From positions 97,331,470 to 97,395,469 of the forward strand of contig CM060175.1 of NCBI GenBank assembly GCA_030549775.1: a DNA stretch of 64,000 nucleotides, written 5' to 3'. Below are positions 39,541-52,759 of this stretch, piece by piece. The position numbers were made by a program, and so were the translations under genes. Position 1 is the stretch's first letter. The number at the start of each line of letters is the position of its first letter. A model generated the notes under the pieces. It saw nothing but the letters and a program-made list of their open reading frames with translations. It did no database searches and had not been told where the DNA came from. Origin of the DNA: Tamarix chinensis. Taxonomy: Eukaryota > Streptophyta > Magnoliopsida > Caryophyllales > Tamaricaceae.

Positions 39541-42500
39541 CTCAACATCTTTCTCTTTAAGTGATTAGTGTCTTAACATATCTTATTTGAAAGTGTTGTA
39601 CCCTTAACATGCATGGCTAACTATATCCACACTTATCCTCCCAAGAGAGCCCGTCCCATATCTTGGGACTCTTGCGCCCCTTATCACACCTTGATATCAT
39701 TCCCCTTTACACTTACACATAATGAAAACCAACTCCTAAGGGTGTGGGTTATGGCCCAAAACCTCGTGACATCAGACTCCACCAGCTATTAGTCTCTAGG
39801 GTCTCCCTTGAAATCCTAATTGAACCTATGTGACCCAACTTCCTCTTACTTCACTACCATTAATTCATTTACCGTCAAACACCTCATCTCATTTAGGTTT
39901 AATCCCAAATCATATCACTTTACTCATTGATTTCGTAGGTGATCGAAAACCCTAGTTGGCCACTCCAAACCCTAGCACATTTCTTCCCCCACAAGTAATC
40001 TCTCTACTTTTCACCTAACATTACTTACTTCCCATGGCACCCATACTCATCCCTCGTATATTAAATTTCCACTCTTAATCCATTACTCTACTCTTCCTTA
40101 ATTGTTCTTACTTCCACATTTCCCCCCATTTTATCCTCTCACCCCACATCATATTATTAACATCCTAGCATGCATGTCCTAGAGGATCACGTCATAAAAT
40201 ATCATAAACACAACATAACAATCATTACGCACATGTCATAAGGAATTCATATAAGCATACCTCAACTTCAAGCTGTGCTACAAGTAATTAATCATTAAAA
40301 ACATAAAGTACACAACATGTCATAATACATGATACACAAGGCACATAACACACACATAGTTATTCTTAGCCACATCCTTACGAAACACCCATAAGTGGAG
40401 GTAAGTAGAGACTTACCTAAATCCGAAGCTAGCTAAGCGAGATAAAAGGGAGAGAGATATCACTAGCTTGAGGATCCACAATAAAGCTTTCCTAGATCGC
40501 TGATAGAAATCGAAAACTAAGTTAGAAACTATACTATCGATCAATAATTTAATTATTATAATTAAATCGACACAAAGAGACACAAATAGCTTTTCTTGGA
40601 AAACGTGTCCAAAACCTAGGACTCAAGAGCATAGCTCTATTAAGATTTAAGGTTACAAATAAATCAAAATGGATTAATACACATATCACTTGGGACATTT
40701 CAAATTAATTTGGAAAGCCTGAGAAAGAATAATTGATTATAAGTTAATTTATCGAAAATGACTTATTAGGTTTTACAACTAAATAGGTAAATTGACTATT
40801 TGCATAGAACCAAATCCAAACCAATTAGATTAAAACATAATTTAAATGATTTAAAACCCAAGGACAGAAATCGATTATATAAAAGACGCATAGCAAAAAT
40901 TAATTTTATAAAACAATCCCCGAAGATTAGGGTTTTTAATCCCTAAACTACGAATTGACCAAATCACTTCGATTATTTCAAATTGATAGTTTTAAAACAC
41001 AATTAAACTAATTTTAGATAAATCTAGATAATTAACTTCAAGAAAATAATCTTCCTAGTAGCCAATTTAAGACTATCCATTTTCAAAATTAGGGTTTTAA
41101 AGCCCACAACACAAACTCGGGTAATTCAAATTAAAGGTATTAAAAAGCAATTAGAATCATTTCAACTATTTCTACAAATTTAATTTTAGAAAAACAATTA
41201 TACACATGATCAATTTCATAATCTCACTTGAAATCTAGGGTTTTAGGCCCGAAAATACAATTCGGTTGAATTCTATTAATTTAATCAAATTGAATGTTTA
41301 GAAATGCAATTAAACACATTTTATAACATATCAAATAATCAATTGATCAAAACCAATAAGAGAAATACCCAATTTAGCACAATTAGGGTTTTTGAGCCCG
41401 GAACACAAATCCGATCAATTCTTGCTAAAATACATAAATTGGCGGTTCGAAAATATAATTAAATATATTCTAATATAAATTGCATAGTCAATTGAATAAA
41501 ACGACCCGATTACACAATCCAATTTAGTCCCGCAAGAGTGTTGACCTAAAAATTCAATTCCGATTAATTACGCACAATCTTCCCAAATTAACGCTTCCAA
41601 TATGAAATTAAATACATTTCAACTGATATTATAAAATCAATTGAGTGAAACAACTCAATTATGCGACCTAATTTCATTACACATAAATTTTGACCTAGGA
41701 ATCAAATTCCGATTGATTCCGCATAAATTTATCAAATTAACGGTTCCGACATGAAATTAGATACATTTAAAAACATATTGTATAATCAATTTATCCAAAA
41801 TCGCCAAAACGGGCGAATCCGAAAAATTTGGGCATAACCCGGCCAAAAATCCAAATTTTCAAAATTCCAACATAACCATACAATTAACCTATCCAATTCA
41901 TTCTCGCAGCACATATATACATAACCAAACAGTTAATTTAGCCTATCACAAGCTAAATCATACTCAATTAAATCAAATCAATGTTAGGGTTTTTCAAAAA
42001 ATTATACCAAACGAAAATCAACGAATTGGGGAAAGGGAAGGCCGGAGAAGCTTCGTCGGAGGCCGGGGGTAGCTCGTTGGTCATCACCCGAGCTCGCCGT
42101 GGCCGGACGGTGGCACAGCCGGCGCAGCTCGTCGCTGCTGCGGTCGAGCTGGCTACATCGCTGGTGGTAGTCGTGGCCGACGGTGTCTGCCGACAGTCGA
42201 CGAAGGAGAAGGGAGGAGCTGGAGAGAGGGGGCGGCTGGGGCTTAGGACTGCGAACAAGGGGTAAGTCGGGAATAGAGATAGAGAAGGGAAGGGAGAGAA
42301 GAAGAGAGAAAAGGAAAAAAGGGAGAGAGGGGTCGGGGGCACCGACGGGTTTGGGTTTTTTTTTTTTAACAAATACAAGTACAAAATAAAATACTAAATA
42401 TCAAAAATTATTATTGGAAGAATTTAATCTAAAATTTATTTAATGAAAATTTATTTTGAAAGGATCCGGAGGCTTAAAATTGATATACGAGCCATATAAA

Positions 42501-43948
42501 GAATTTCGAGAATGTTTTCGGAAATTTTACCAACAAACGTAAAAAATTTGTTTTGCTTACGAAAATACATTATAAGACCCCGAAATAATATTTAAAAATA
42601 TATAAGAAAATATTTAAGTCAAATTCTAATAAATCGAGACCAATTTTAATAATTTCCGAAATCGGTTTTCCGCAAACTAGAAAAAAACGTAAAACAGAAG
42701 AAAATTAATTTCGGAAAGAAATTCATAAATAAGTTCCGAAAATATTTTTAATTCAAAACTTTCCAAAAATATTAACGAGTTCCGAAAAAAAATAAATTTA
42801 AAGTTGAAAATATTTTCTACAGATAAAATCATTAAAATAAATTTAACTATTTAAACAGAATTCCTATAATTTAAATAATATATTTCGTTAACAAAATATA
42901 ACCCCAAAATAAAGTCGAAATCACACGACGAAGTTATAATAAAAAAAATGAATCTAAAATATTAAAAATCAAAACACGATAAGGAAATGGAATATATATT
43001 TTTAACCGAAAATCGAAATCATAAGAATATAATAAAATCATTGTCGTGAACGAATTTATCTAGAATGGGTCGCAACGACAACGATTAATTAAATTCAAAT
43101 ATGAATTCGAAATCGTTGATTAACCCATATAACGAATCAAAATTAAAATAATTAATTGTTTACATCAAATTACACTAATAAAATCATTAAACTTAATAAA
43201 TTTGGATTTTAAAAATATGGGCTATTACACTTTTTAAACTTATCTTAATCCAGATTATTTTTTTGGAATATTTTTCTATCTGGTACCCTAATCTACCCGA
43301 ACTAAACCTAAAACTAAATAAATAAAATTCTATCCTACCCTACCATTTTCACTAATTTGTTGTACCCCAATCTTTTCCACCTCAACACTCTCCCTATCTC
43401 CCTCAGCTTCTTACCTCATGATGCACCCTTTGCATAATGTGCATTTACACACTACGTACATACACGCACACAACACCATTTAATATACATATACTTATAC
43501 ATTTCCTCATTTCCTTTTCACCAACCATCACAGCACCCATCCCCTACTTCCCTCTCTATATTGTTTGGTTTTTTTCCAACCAAACAACCCCCCAACTCCC
43601 TTCCTGCCTCACACACCACAACCCCAGCCCCGATCAACCCAAACAGTCCCCCGTGCACCCAACTCCCCTTCCCCATCGCAACCCCTACCCCCTTCCTTTT
43701 CTTTGCCTCTTCAAGCCCCCTGCAGCTCCCTATCCTCCCTCTCTGTTTGGTTAGCTCTCCTCAACCCTTCATCGAGAAAAACTCAGCTATCTTGCCCCGT
43801 CACCAACACACAGCGCACCAACTCCACCATTCCCTTGCCTTCCCTGTCCATCACAGCCCCGACTGTAATACCCCAAAATTCACTACTTTTTTTTAAAGCG
43901 GAATAATTTAAAATTGAAAATTTATGAATTTTGGGAATGTCACCGCCA

Positions 43949-43994
43949 CACTTAGTACCAGATCGGTTCACTCTGACCGTTCCAGTACCAAGTG
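43949..43994 (+). other. Conserved inverted repeat HP1 in SL6
   Basis: CACTTAGTAC (43949-43958) and GTACCAAGTG (43985-43994) pair 9/10. Inner CGGT/ACCG arms pair as in SL5. Confidence 0.7.
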
Positions 43995-44368
43995 CTAAGG
44001 CTAAAAAGATTATTTTCAAACTTAAATCGAGGGTTCTTAAAATGAATTAAAAAGATCATAACTTATAAATCAGAGTATGCATAAAAGATTTATAATTCAT
44101 GTCCAAAAAGAGAAATAATCGTACAATGGTTAAAGAGTTCATCTCAAATATTCAATACTAAGTAATAAATCAAAAAGGATAAATCCGATACAAGAAGATA
44201 TAACAGAAGGGAAATAAAATAACGAGAAGAGTGAATTCGGCCACGACACTCTTGAACTTTGAGCCAATCACAAGCTCAACACTCAGCCCCATCGGATGTC
44301 TCGCCCACCTGCACAAAGTTAGAAGGGCCTACTACTCGTAGGAATGAGTAGCACCCACAAAGGGTGAT

Positions 44369-44385
44369 CAGTACGCTACGTACTG
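44369..44385 (+). other. Conserved inverted repeat HP2 in SL6
   Basis: CAGTACG-cta-CGTACTG is a perfect 7-bp stem with a 3-nt loop. Confidence 0.75.
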
Positions 44386-44597
44386 AGCAAGGTAATCGTG
44401 CACTAAGGCCGACACATAAAATCACATAACCATGCAGAATAATAAAAAGAGCATAGAGACCATCATGATAACACAAAGGCAAATGAACATTGAAGTGAAT
44501 ATACCAGGGTCCAATATAGTCCGGATTAATTACTTAATAAATCTCTTATCGAATTTATTTTCACGCCATGCACTTTATCAAGTCCACACAAGTATGA

Positions 44598-44940
44598 GAA
44601 CCCCACTATTTTAGCTGGTGGATCGGTCTCGAGGCACTTCGGCGCCTGGCCACTATTCTAGCCGGTGGATCGGTTACTTAGGGTACATGCCCTACCACTA
44701 TTATATGCCGGTGGATTGGTCTGGTCACTTTCTCGCATGGTGTTCCACTATAAGTAATTAGTGTCTTTCCCATATCTTAGCAAACTATTGGGTTTAGTTT
44801 ATTGATCTCAGGGTCCCCCACTATTTTAGCCGGTGGATTGGTCACTTAGGGTGCATGCCCTACTACTATTATATGCCGATGGATCAGTCTCCAGGATACC
44901 TCGGTACCTGGCCACTATTATGCCGGTGGATCGGTCTGGA
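44598..44940 (+). repeat. CCGGTGGATCGG tandem modules of SL6
   Basis: About six copies of CACTATT..GCCGGTGGATCGGTC, separated by GGCACTTCGGCGCCTGG-type spacers; homologous to the SL4 and SL5 modules. Confidence 0.85.
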
Positions 44941-45354
44941 CCCGGCTTAATATTCTTCCACTTTATATGATTAATATCTTAAGTATCTTATTCAGAAGCT
45001 TTCACCCTAGACATGCATGACTCACTCTCCCCACACCTATCCTTCAACAGATTCTTTCCACATCATCAGAATTATGTACCTCCCAACTTGCCCCAACATG
45101 CTTTCCTCCATATCCTATCTCACAGTAGAAGTCCAACTCCTAAGTATATGGGTCAAGGCCCACTAATTTACACTTCCAAATCCACTCCACATCTCACTCT
45201 AGGGTTTTATCCCGAAACCCTAATTTCGGCCTAAGTGGCATGTCCTATTCCACCTCACACAACCCAAATCATTTAAATACTCCACACATCACAACCCACA
45301 GATTCCATATTCATCATCATACTTTATTCACCAAGTACACACATGTTACCTCCG

Positions 45355-45600
45355 AACCCTAGTTAGCCATATCAAAACCTTAGCTAACCACAACAACCCA
45401 TAGTTAATCACTCCAAACCCTAGTTATCCACAACCAACCATAGTTTACCACTCCAAACCCTAGTTAATCACAACAAACCATAATTAGTCACTCCAAACCT
45501 TAGTTAATCACAACAAACCATAATTAGCCACTCCAAACCCTAGTTAATTACAATAACCCATAGCTAATCACTCCAAACCCTAACTCAATCTCCTATGTAC
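45355..45600 (+). repeat. Minisatellite with CCAAACCCTAGTTAATCAC units
   Basis: About eight ~28-30 bp units alternate CCAAACCCTAGTTAATCAC and AACAAACCATAATTAGCCACT. Many contain AAACCCTA. Confidence 0.85.
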
Positions 45601-45769
45601 CCTTATAATGTTCCACGTACTATTTTCCATCCAAAGTGTTCAAACACCCAAACAACGCTTACATTACCTTTCTCACATCCCTAATCAACGTTCCATATGT
45701 AAATTTCACTCCCATGCAGACTTTACAAACCCCATGTAACCTTTCGAACTTTTCATGCAAACCCTAAGC

Positions 45770-46370
45770 TCCCATGTAAAAGCCTTAGAATCAACCATGC
45801 AAACCCTAGATCCATTGGTACAAGACCCTAGATTAGATCCTCCAATGCAATACCATAAAATTAGCCATGAAAAACCTTAAGTCCATCAATACAAAACCCT
45901 AGTTTAGATTCTCCCATGCAACACCATAAAATCTGCCATGCAAAACCCCAAGTCCATCCATACAAAACCATAGATTCAATCCATACAAAACCCTAGATTA
46001 GATTCTCCCATACAACACCATAATTTCTTTTATGCAAAACCCAAGATTCCTTCATACAAAACCCTAAATTCAATCCACACAAAGCTCAAGGTTTCTCCAT
46101 ATAAAACCCTAAATTAAATCCATACAAACCATGGATTAGATTCTCCCATGTTACACCATAGATTAAATTCTCCATACAAAACCATAGACTAAATTCTCCC
46201 ATATGAAACCATAAATTAGATTCTCCCATACAAAACCATAAATTAAATTCTCCCATACAAAACCATAGATTAAATTCTCTCACACAAAACCGTGCAAAAC
46301 CATAAATTAAATTATCCCATACAAACCCATAAATTAGACTCTCTCATACACAACCATAGATTCTCCCACT
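45770..46370 (+). repeat. Minisatellite with CCATACAAAACCCTAGATTAG units
   Basis: Degenerate ~27-35 bp units of the type ACAAAACCCTAGATTAGATT followed by CTCCCAT. Several keep AAACCCTA; the others read AAACCATA. Confidence 0.85.
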
Positions 46371-46899
46371 CTTTTATTTTATTTAAAATCCCCATTTTAT
46401 TCTTCCACTCATGGATCATTAAAATACTTAGGTCAATTCACATCCCTTGGTCAACTTACTCCTCTTTTATCAACTTACTCCTCTTGGTCAACTTCTTTCC
46501 CATTTTCCATTTTCAACCTTTTTCCCACACAATACCACTTTTATACATCCTCACATACATGTCTAAAGGGTCACAAACCAATCATCGCATACCAAAATAT
46601 TTCATCACATATACATAATATACATGTCATATAACAACACAAGAACATGCTTTAACTCCATGTCATACCACATACGATACGATCATAATGATAAACATAG
46701 GATGAATAACATACAAAGTATATAATGCACATCAACACACATAAGGCCTTAGTAACACCCTTATCTAAAACGACACCGGTCTTAGAGCACACTCCTACAT
46801 CTCCTTAGGGCTTTGACTAGTCTCACTTATATGAGAGAAAAACTAAAATTAGATTCCCTCCTACAAAAAATACTATTAATTACTAACTTATTCTAAGAC

Positions 46900-47082
46900 T
46901 AGGCTTTTGAAAAAATAATAAAATATTAATAATAATAACCCTAACTAATTACTAAATTTGGCTAAAAATATAAGAATTAATAGTAATGTTATAAAAGTTG
47001 ATAATATAAGGTTGAAAACTTTATCTTAATAATAATAATAATAATGATACCAAAATAATAAAATCAAATATACTAAAAATAA

Positions 47083-47150
<68 letters not shown>

Positions 47151-47410
47151 GGGCATTACTCAAAAACATAGTGAAATAAGGGCTTCGACTCTTTTACCAA
47201 AATAATACTAATAATAACATTAGTAAAATTAATAATAAAATTTAGTAATAATAATAATAATAATAATAATGAAATAGTAATAATAATAAAGATAAAAACC
47301 ATAATAATATTGCAAAAAAAATAATGGTAATAATAGTAATGATAATAATCAAAAATAAAATAAAATAAAATAGGGTTTCAACTCTACATTGAATAATAAT
47401 AAACTTATTA

Positions 47411-47446
<36 letters not shown>

Positions 47447-47596
47447 AATAAGAATAGTAAATGCTAATGATAAAATTATTAATAATATTAATAATAATAA
47501 GACTTGATATTTATAATACTACTACTACAATTCAAAATAGGCATAATAGGGTTTCAGCCCTACATAGAATAATAATACTAACAATAAAAATAATAA

Positions 47597-47663
<67 letters not shown>

Positions 47664-47762
47664 AATACTAATAATAATCGTATAACAATAATAGTAATAA
47701 TAGCGACACTAATAGTAAAATAGTTGTAATAATGATAATTAAATAATAATAATAATTTTGAA

Positions 47763-47795
<33 letters not shown>

Positions 47796-47899
47796 ATAAT
47801 AAATAAAATAAAAACTCATAATAATACTAAAACTAATAATATAATAAGCCAAATAGGGTAAGCCCTAATAAGAAATAATAATACTAATAATATTGAACC

Positions 47900-47943
<44 letters not shown>

Positions 47944-47972
47944 TATTAATATTAATTAATAAAGATAATAGC

Positions 47973-48047
<75 letters not shown>

Positions 48048-48132
48048 AATAGAATCGAAATAAAAATATAATAGGGCTTAGGCCCTCAATAGAAATAATA
48101 ATAAAAATGTTAATAATAAAAATAATAATATA

Positions 48133-48198
<66 letters not shown>

Positions 48199-48230
48199 TG
48201 TAATATATTTTGAATAAATGAAATAAAATA
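46900..48230. repeat. Long (AAT/TAA)n-rich tract in SL6
   Basis: About 1.3 kb dominated by AAT trinucleotides, with pure stretches at ~47085-47150 and ~48136-48198 and an (AAC)n run at 47970-48006. Poly-Leu/Ile ORFs here are artefacts. Confidence 0.95.
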
Positions 48231-51200
48231 GATTAAGGCTTGTATAAATAATGAAAAGGGGTTGAGGGGGTTTAGAGTTCAACCTTAGGCTGGTGGTGAC
48301 AGGCGGCACTGGCGGTGGCAGTAGTGCCGGAAAAAAGAAAAGAAAAAGGGAAAAGTTGAAAGTTGGGAACAAGAGAGGGAGAATGAAGGTGGGAGTTGGG
48401 GTGTTTAGGGTTGCCCAAGTGGAGAGGGGCAGAATGAAGGTGGCGCGCACATGGCGGCGCTGGTGGTGGCTAAAAGAGAAAGAAGAAGAGAAAGAGAGGA
48501 GAGGTAGAAAGAGGAAAAGAAAGGTAGGGGAAGGTAGAAGGTGGTCTGCAGAACCGGTTGGGAGGTGAAAGGAGCGGCGACAGTAGTGGAAGTGGTGGCT
48601 AATGGTGGTTTGAAGGGAAACGGAGATGAAAAGGAAGGTTGATCGGGGAGGAAACTTTGTGCAAAAATGATCGAGGGATATGGGTGGTTCAGTTAGTTAG
48701 AGGGCGGTGCAATGATTAGTTTGTAGGCAGAGAGGGTGGCGGAGTTGGCCGGAGGTGGCTGCAATGTTGTTTGAAGGGGCGGCGACGCACAAGGTAGGTT
48801 TTCTAGGAAAGAAACCAAAGCTCTATACAGAGCTCAATATGGGGGTATTTATAGGGTTTAGAAGAGAGGGCAGGGTTCTGTGGGTCGGTTAGGGGGTAAT
48901 GCAGGTAGGGTTTCGGTTGCTTGCGGCGATGGTTGGCCGGTGGCAGTCAATTTTGGGGTAGGGATATGCGCAGGAAAAAGGGGAGAAATTGCGTGAGAAA
49001 TGGGAGAATTAGGTTGGGCAACAGGGTCGACGGATCAGCAGGGAAAAAGAGTGAGAAGAGGTCGGTCAAATGGCGGGATCAACACCAAGATTTTTGGACA
49101 GTTGTAGTTGACGGAGTTGCAGGTGGTCAACGGGAGGATGGGGAAGAGGAAAGAAGGAAGAAAGGGGGGCTGGACCGGTGGTCTAGGGAAGAAAGAAAAG
49201 AAAGAAAAAGGAAGGAATCAGGCTGGGCGACGGGTAAAATCGTTCATAAAACAAACGTCCCGTTTTGATAGAAAAAGAAGAAAGGTGTCGCGCGACGAGG
49301 GAGAATGAAGGAAAAGGGGAACGGTTGCGCATGCTAGGCCATGCCGAAGGAAAGAAAGGAGGGGAAAGGAGGACTAGGACGCGGGCTGGCCCAGGTTGGG
49401 GAGGAGAGGGAGAAAAGAAAAGAAAAGAAAGAAAAAGAAAGGAAAAAGGAAGAAATAAAAGGAAAAAGGAAAAAGGGAAAAATAAAAATATGAGGGTTGG
49501 GTTAATTAAATTAATTAGAATATTTAGGATATTTAAAAATAATAATATTTAAATAAAATAATGTTAAATTTTCTTTTTAGGCTAATTTAGGGTTTTTGAA
49601 AGTTTTTTCATAAATTATATTTTAATTAGCAAATCACTCTAATTTTCTCCAATTAAATTATTTATAACATTATTATTAATTTGGACCTACTTTATCCTTC
49701 TTTATTTTAAGTAAAATAATTTATTTATTTAATTTCCAAAATAAAATCCATAATTAGCTAAAATACCATAATTTTCTAATAAAAATATTTATTATTTTCT
49801 TCTTGAATAGACTTGATTAATTCCCTTTTATTTTAATAACAATAATTTATTTAATAAATTTCTAAAATAAATCCTTAATTAGCTATAATTCTTAAAATTA
49901 GTTTTTAGGTATTTCACCGACCATCGACCCTCCTCTCCCTCACATCACCTTTAACCATCCCCAACACCCTCGTAGCAACAATTGACCACAATCCTTCCAA
50001 CATCTCCTATGCCAACCACCATCCAACACCCCGCAGCCTCCCCTTCTCCCGTGCACCTTTCTCCTCAGCCCTTTGCAACCCTTGCCAAACACCCCTTCCT
50101 CCTCTTCTTTCTCCTTCTCATGCGACCACCAGCAGTCGCAGCTCTATCCCTCCACCACTTCGCAGCCACTGTAGCTCCACCACCGATCCATTTCCACGCT
50201 TTCTACAGCCAACTCCCAACTGGAACCGTCCCAACCACCACCACCAACCAGCCTCCCTTCTCCCCTTCTTCCTGTTCTTCCTACCTCTCCACTTTCCTAC
50301 GTCGTCTAGCAGCACCATCCACCATCCCAGCATCCCTTTCCCCTTCTTTTTTCCCTCTACTGCAGCCTCCATCTTACCAACCACCAGGTGCCACCATCTT
50401 CTCCCCCTACCTCACCCGTCTAACCCACCAATCGCAACCCTCCCCCGATTCGTGCACTGCTCACGCTACGCGCATATAACGTGAGTGAGTGTGTTTGATT
50501 TTAATAATATTTTGGTACATATATTAAATGTAAGGGTATTTTGGTAATTTTTTAAATATAATTATTATTATTATTATTATTATACCTGATAGATATTAAT
50601 TTGGTAATTTCGGTATTATTTTAGGTACGAAAGGTTGATTTGCGGGATCCGATAACTTTAGTAGGATACTGCTATTTTTATATTTTTTCTAGAATTTAGG
50701 TAATTTTTATACTCTACTAAAATGATAAATATTGTGTTATAGCATATTAAGGTTTTTATGTATGAAATGTGTTAAGCATGATTTGTTACGATATAATTAT
50801 GTATTATTAATTGTTACCATGAAAATCAAAAAAATGAGCATGTTATCTGATATAAAATATATCGAGTACGAATGTGTGATCAAAGTGATTATTATGTCTA
50901 GAAAATATTTTGTATAATAGGTATATATAAAATAATAAGTTGAGCATGCTTAAACATAATTCTAGAATAATTATTACAAATAAGTGCCCTAGGGGTAATT
51001 TGGGTCATTTTGAGTGTGTTATGATTTTTATTCCCGACAAACATGTTTAATGTGTATTAGTTGTTGTTGAGTATGTTAGCATGTGTTTTGGATTGATTAA
51101 ATATGTGAAAAAGGATTTCATGTGCAAAATTATGTATAAGGGCAAAATGGTCATTTAGAATATCTGATAATTTAAATCGCATAAAAAATAATTTATTTAT

Positions 51201-52448
51201 GGTGTTCTAGCCTTTTCATGATAAATAAATAAATAAAATGGAATTAGTATTTAAATAGATGATAATCTAAAAATTTTAGTCTTAGGGGTATTTTGGTCTT
51301 TTTCTGCCTAAAGGTTCCATATGTGAATAATTGATCCTAGGATGAACTTAGTATATTTTAATGTTGGCCTCGATGTTGACCTTGACTATGGTTTTCTCAG
51401 ATGATTGGAAATAAGCAAAAACAATTAAGTATGGAAATTGTATTTATCTGTATTGTATGCGATTTTGTGGTCACCTTAATAAAATACTAATACTTAAAGT
51501 GAAAGACCTCAAGAACGGAAATGATGGATCCTCAAGAGCCACTACCCTATGGTCGTGGTTTAGCCAATGATTGATATTATAGATTTTTGCCGGTGTGCCT
51601 TAGTGCCCCAATCAGGCCCTACATCTTACTCTATTCTATTATGCGGACTGATAGGGGATATGCATACTTATAGATTAGGTGTCTTTTTTGGTAGGATATT
51701 GTGTTACATCGTGTACCAGTGCGACCAGGGTACCTTTGCGTCATTAGGTTGATAGTTGGTAGGATATTGTGTTACCTTATTGCACTTGTATGACTCGAGT
51801 ACCTTTGTGTCTTCAGGTTGATTGATCTCCCCTTGATAAAGTAAATTAAAATAGAAATGATATGATTTGATTGAAATAATGATTATCGAATTATTGGATT
51901 GTTCGGTAGCAGCCTTTGTACCTACTTGTGGTTTTGGTAGCAGCCTTCGTGCATACTTGTGGTTTCGGTAGCAGCCTTTGTACCTGCCTGTATTGGTATT
52001 ACACCTGTGAGCATACCTGTGGTGTCATGAATTTTATTATGCTATACCTATAAGTATACCTGTGATGTTATGGATTTTATTATGTTGTACCTGTAAGTAT
52101 ACCTGGGATGATATGGTTCTTAGTATATTATACTTATGAGCATACTTGTGATGTCTATAATTGGTTGGGATTTATGCTGAGTCATGAATTATGCTGTGAA
52201 GGTTAAAATTGTGGTGTAGAGTTGTGTTTCAATTATTGCTTCACTCTCTGGGATGTTCATTGGTAAGTTCAGTTGTTTCAGATGAATGAATATGAGTAGT
52301 ATGTGACCTTGATGGAATTTGATTATCTAAATGATTGTTATATCTCAATCATCGTATGTATATGTATAGGCCTTATACCATGTTAGTTGTATGTCTTACA
52401 TGTGTTCTATGTTGTTAAATCATATTAGTTGGGTATAAATGGTTGCTT

Positions 52449-52462
52449 AGTACCGTAGTACT
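52449..52462 (-). other. Conserved inverted repeat HP2 in SL3
   Basis: AGTAC-cgta-GTACT, 5 bp plus a G-T outer pair. It lies in the expected position for the minus-oriented element. Confidence 0.65.
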
Positions 52463-52759
52463 GAAGGGTTCATTCTCATTTTTCCCTGCTTATTCAATGG
52501 GCAATGGACTTTGCAAGTCAGTCTCCAAGTTCATTCAAATGCTAGTAATTCGGATTTGAGAGTGTAGGGTTATCTTATGTCTCTTTTACTATCTTATTTT
52601 TGGTTATATTTGGACCTTTATGTTCTCCTATAATTTCTCTCTTGAGTTGTAACCTATTGATATTGTTTTTAATTAGCACGGTATTTATCTAAGGATCTCT
52701 CTATTCTGATTTATGTAATCATGTTATTAATTTAAGCGGAGTAATGATTTCAGCCTTAG

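Larger units (their letters stand above)
33020..43229 (+). mobile_element. SL4: solo-LTR-like element inserted in SL3, split by SL5
   Basis: It starts TGTAACACCCTC and ends GGGCTATTACA. A perfect 5-bp target duplication CTTTT lies at 33015-33019 and 43230-43234. Net length is about 5.0 kb (33020-33692 and 38904-43229). CCGGTGGACCGG modules lie at 39186-39540, a GC/GA-rich part at ~41985-42345, then a very AT-rich tail. No coding domain. Confidence 0.88.
43864..49916 (+). mobile_element. SL6: 6.05 kb solo-LTR-like element inserted in SL3
   Basis: It starts TGTAATACCCCAAAATTC and ends TTAGGTATTTCA. A perfect 5-bp target duplication CCGAC lies at 43859-43863 and 49917-49921. It has a conserved ~65-bp block (about 43942-44008) nearly identical to SL5 33786-33852, CCGGTGGATCGG modules (44598-44940), two minisatellite arrays with telobox-like units (45355-46370), a long (AAT)n-rich tract (46900-48230), a purine-rich part (48240-49500) and an AT-rich tail. 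No coding domain. Confidence 0.9.

Noticed and set aside
33020..43229. Reading SL4 and SL5 as the two LTRs of one intact element
   Set aside because: SL5 lies wholly inside SL4 with its own ATAAA duplication, and SL4 has its own CTTTT duplication. The two differ too much to be paired LTRs.
43437..43906. Overlapping Pro-rich plus-strand frames of 105-113 aa
   Set aside because: These are the C-rich (reverse purine-rich) block of SL3, and one frame crosses the SL6 insertion point, so it cannot be a conserved gene.
45355..46370. CRISPR-like or true interstitial telomere array
   Set aside because: Spacers are not unique and units are degenerate; the host is a plant nucleus. Pure CCCTAAA repeats are absent, so it is a telobox-containing minisatellite, not a telomere remnant.
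47242..48450. Poly-Leu and poly-Ile frames
   Set aside because: Direct translation of AAT trinucleotide repeats.
49982..50479. 165-aa Pro/Thr/Ser-rich plus-strand frame
   Set aside because: It continues the C-rich block of SL3 after SL6. Low complexity, no signal or domain, no homologous frame in sister elements.
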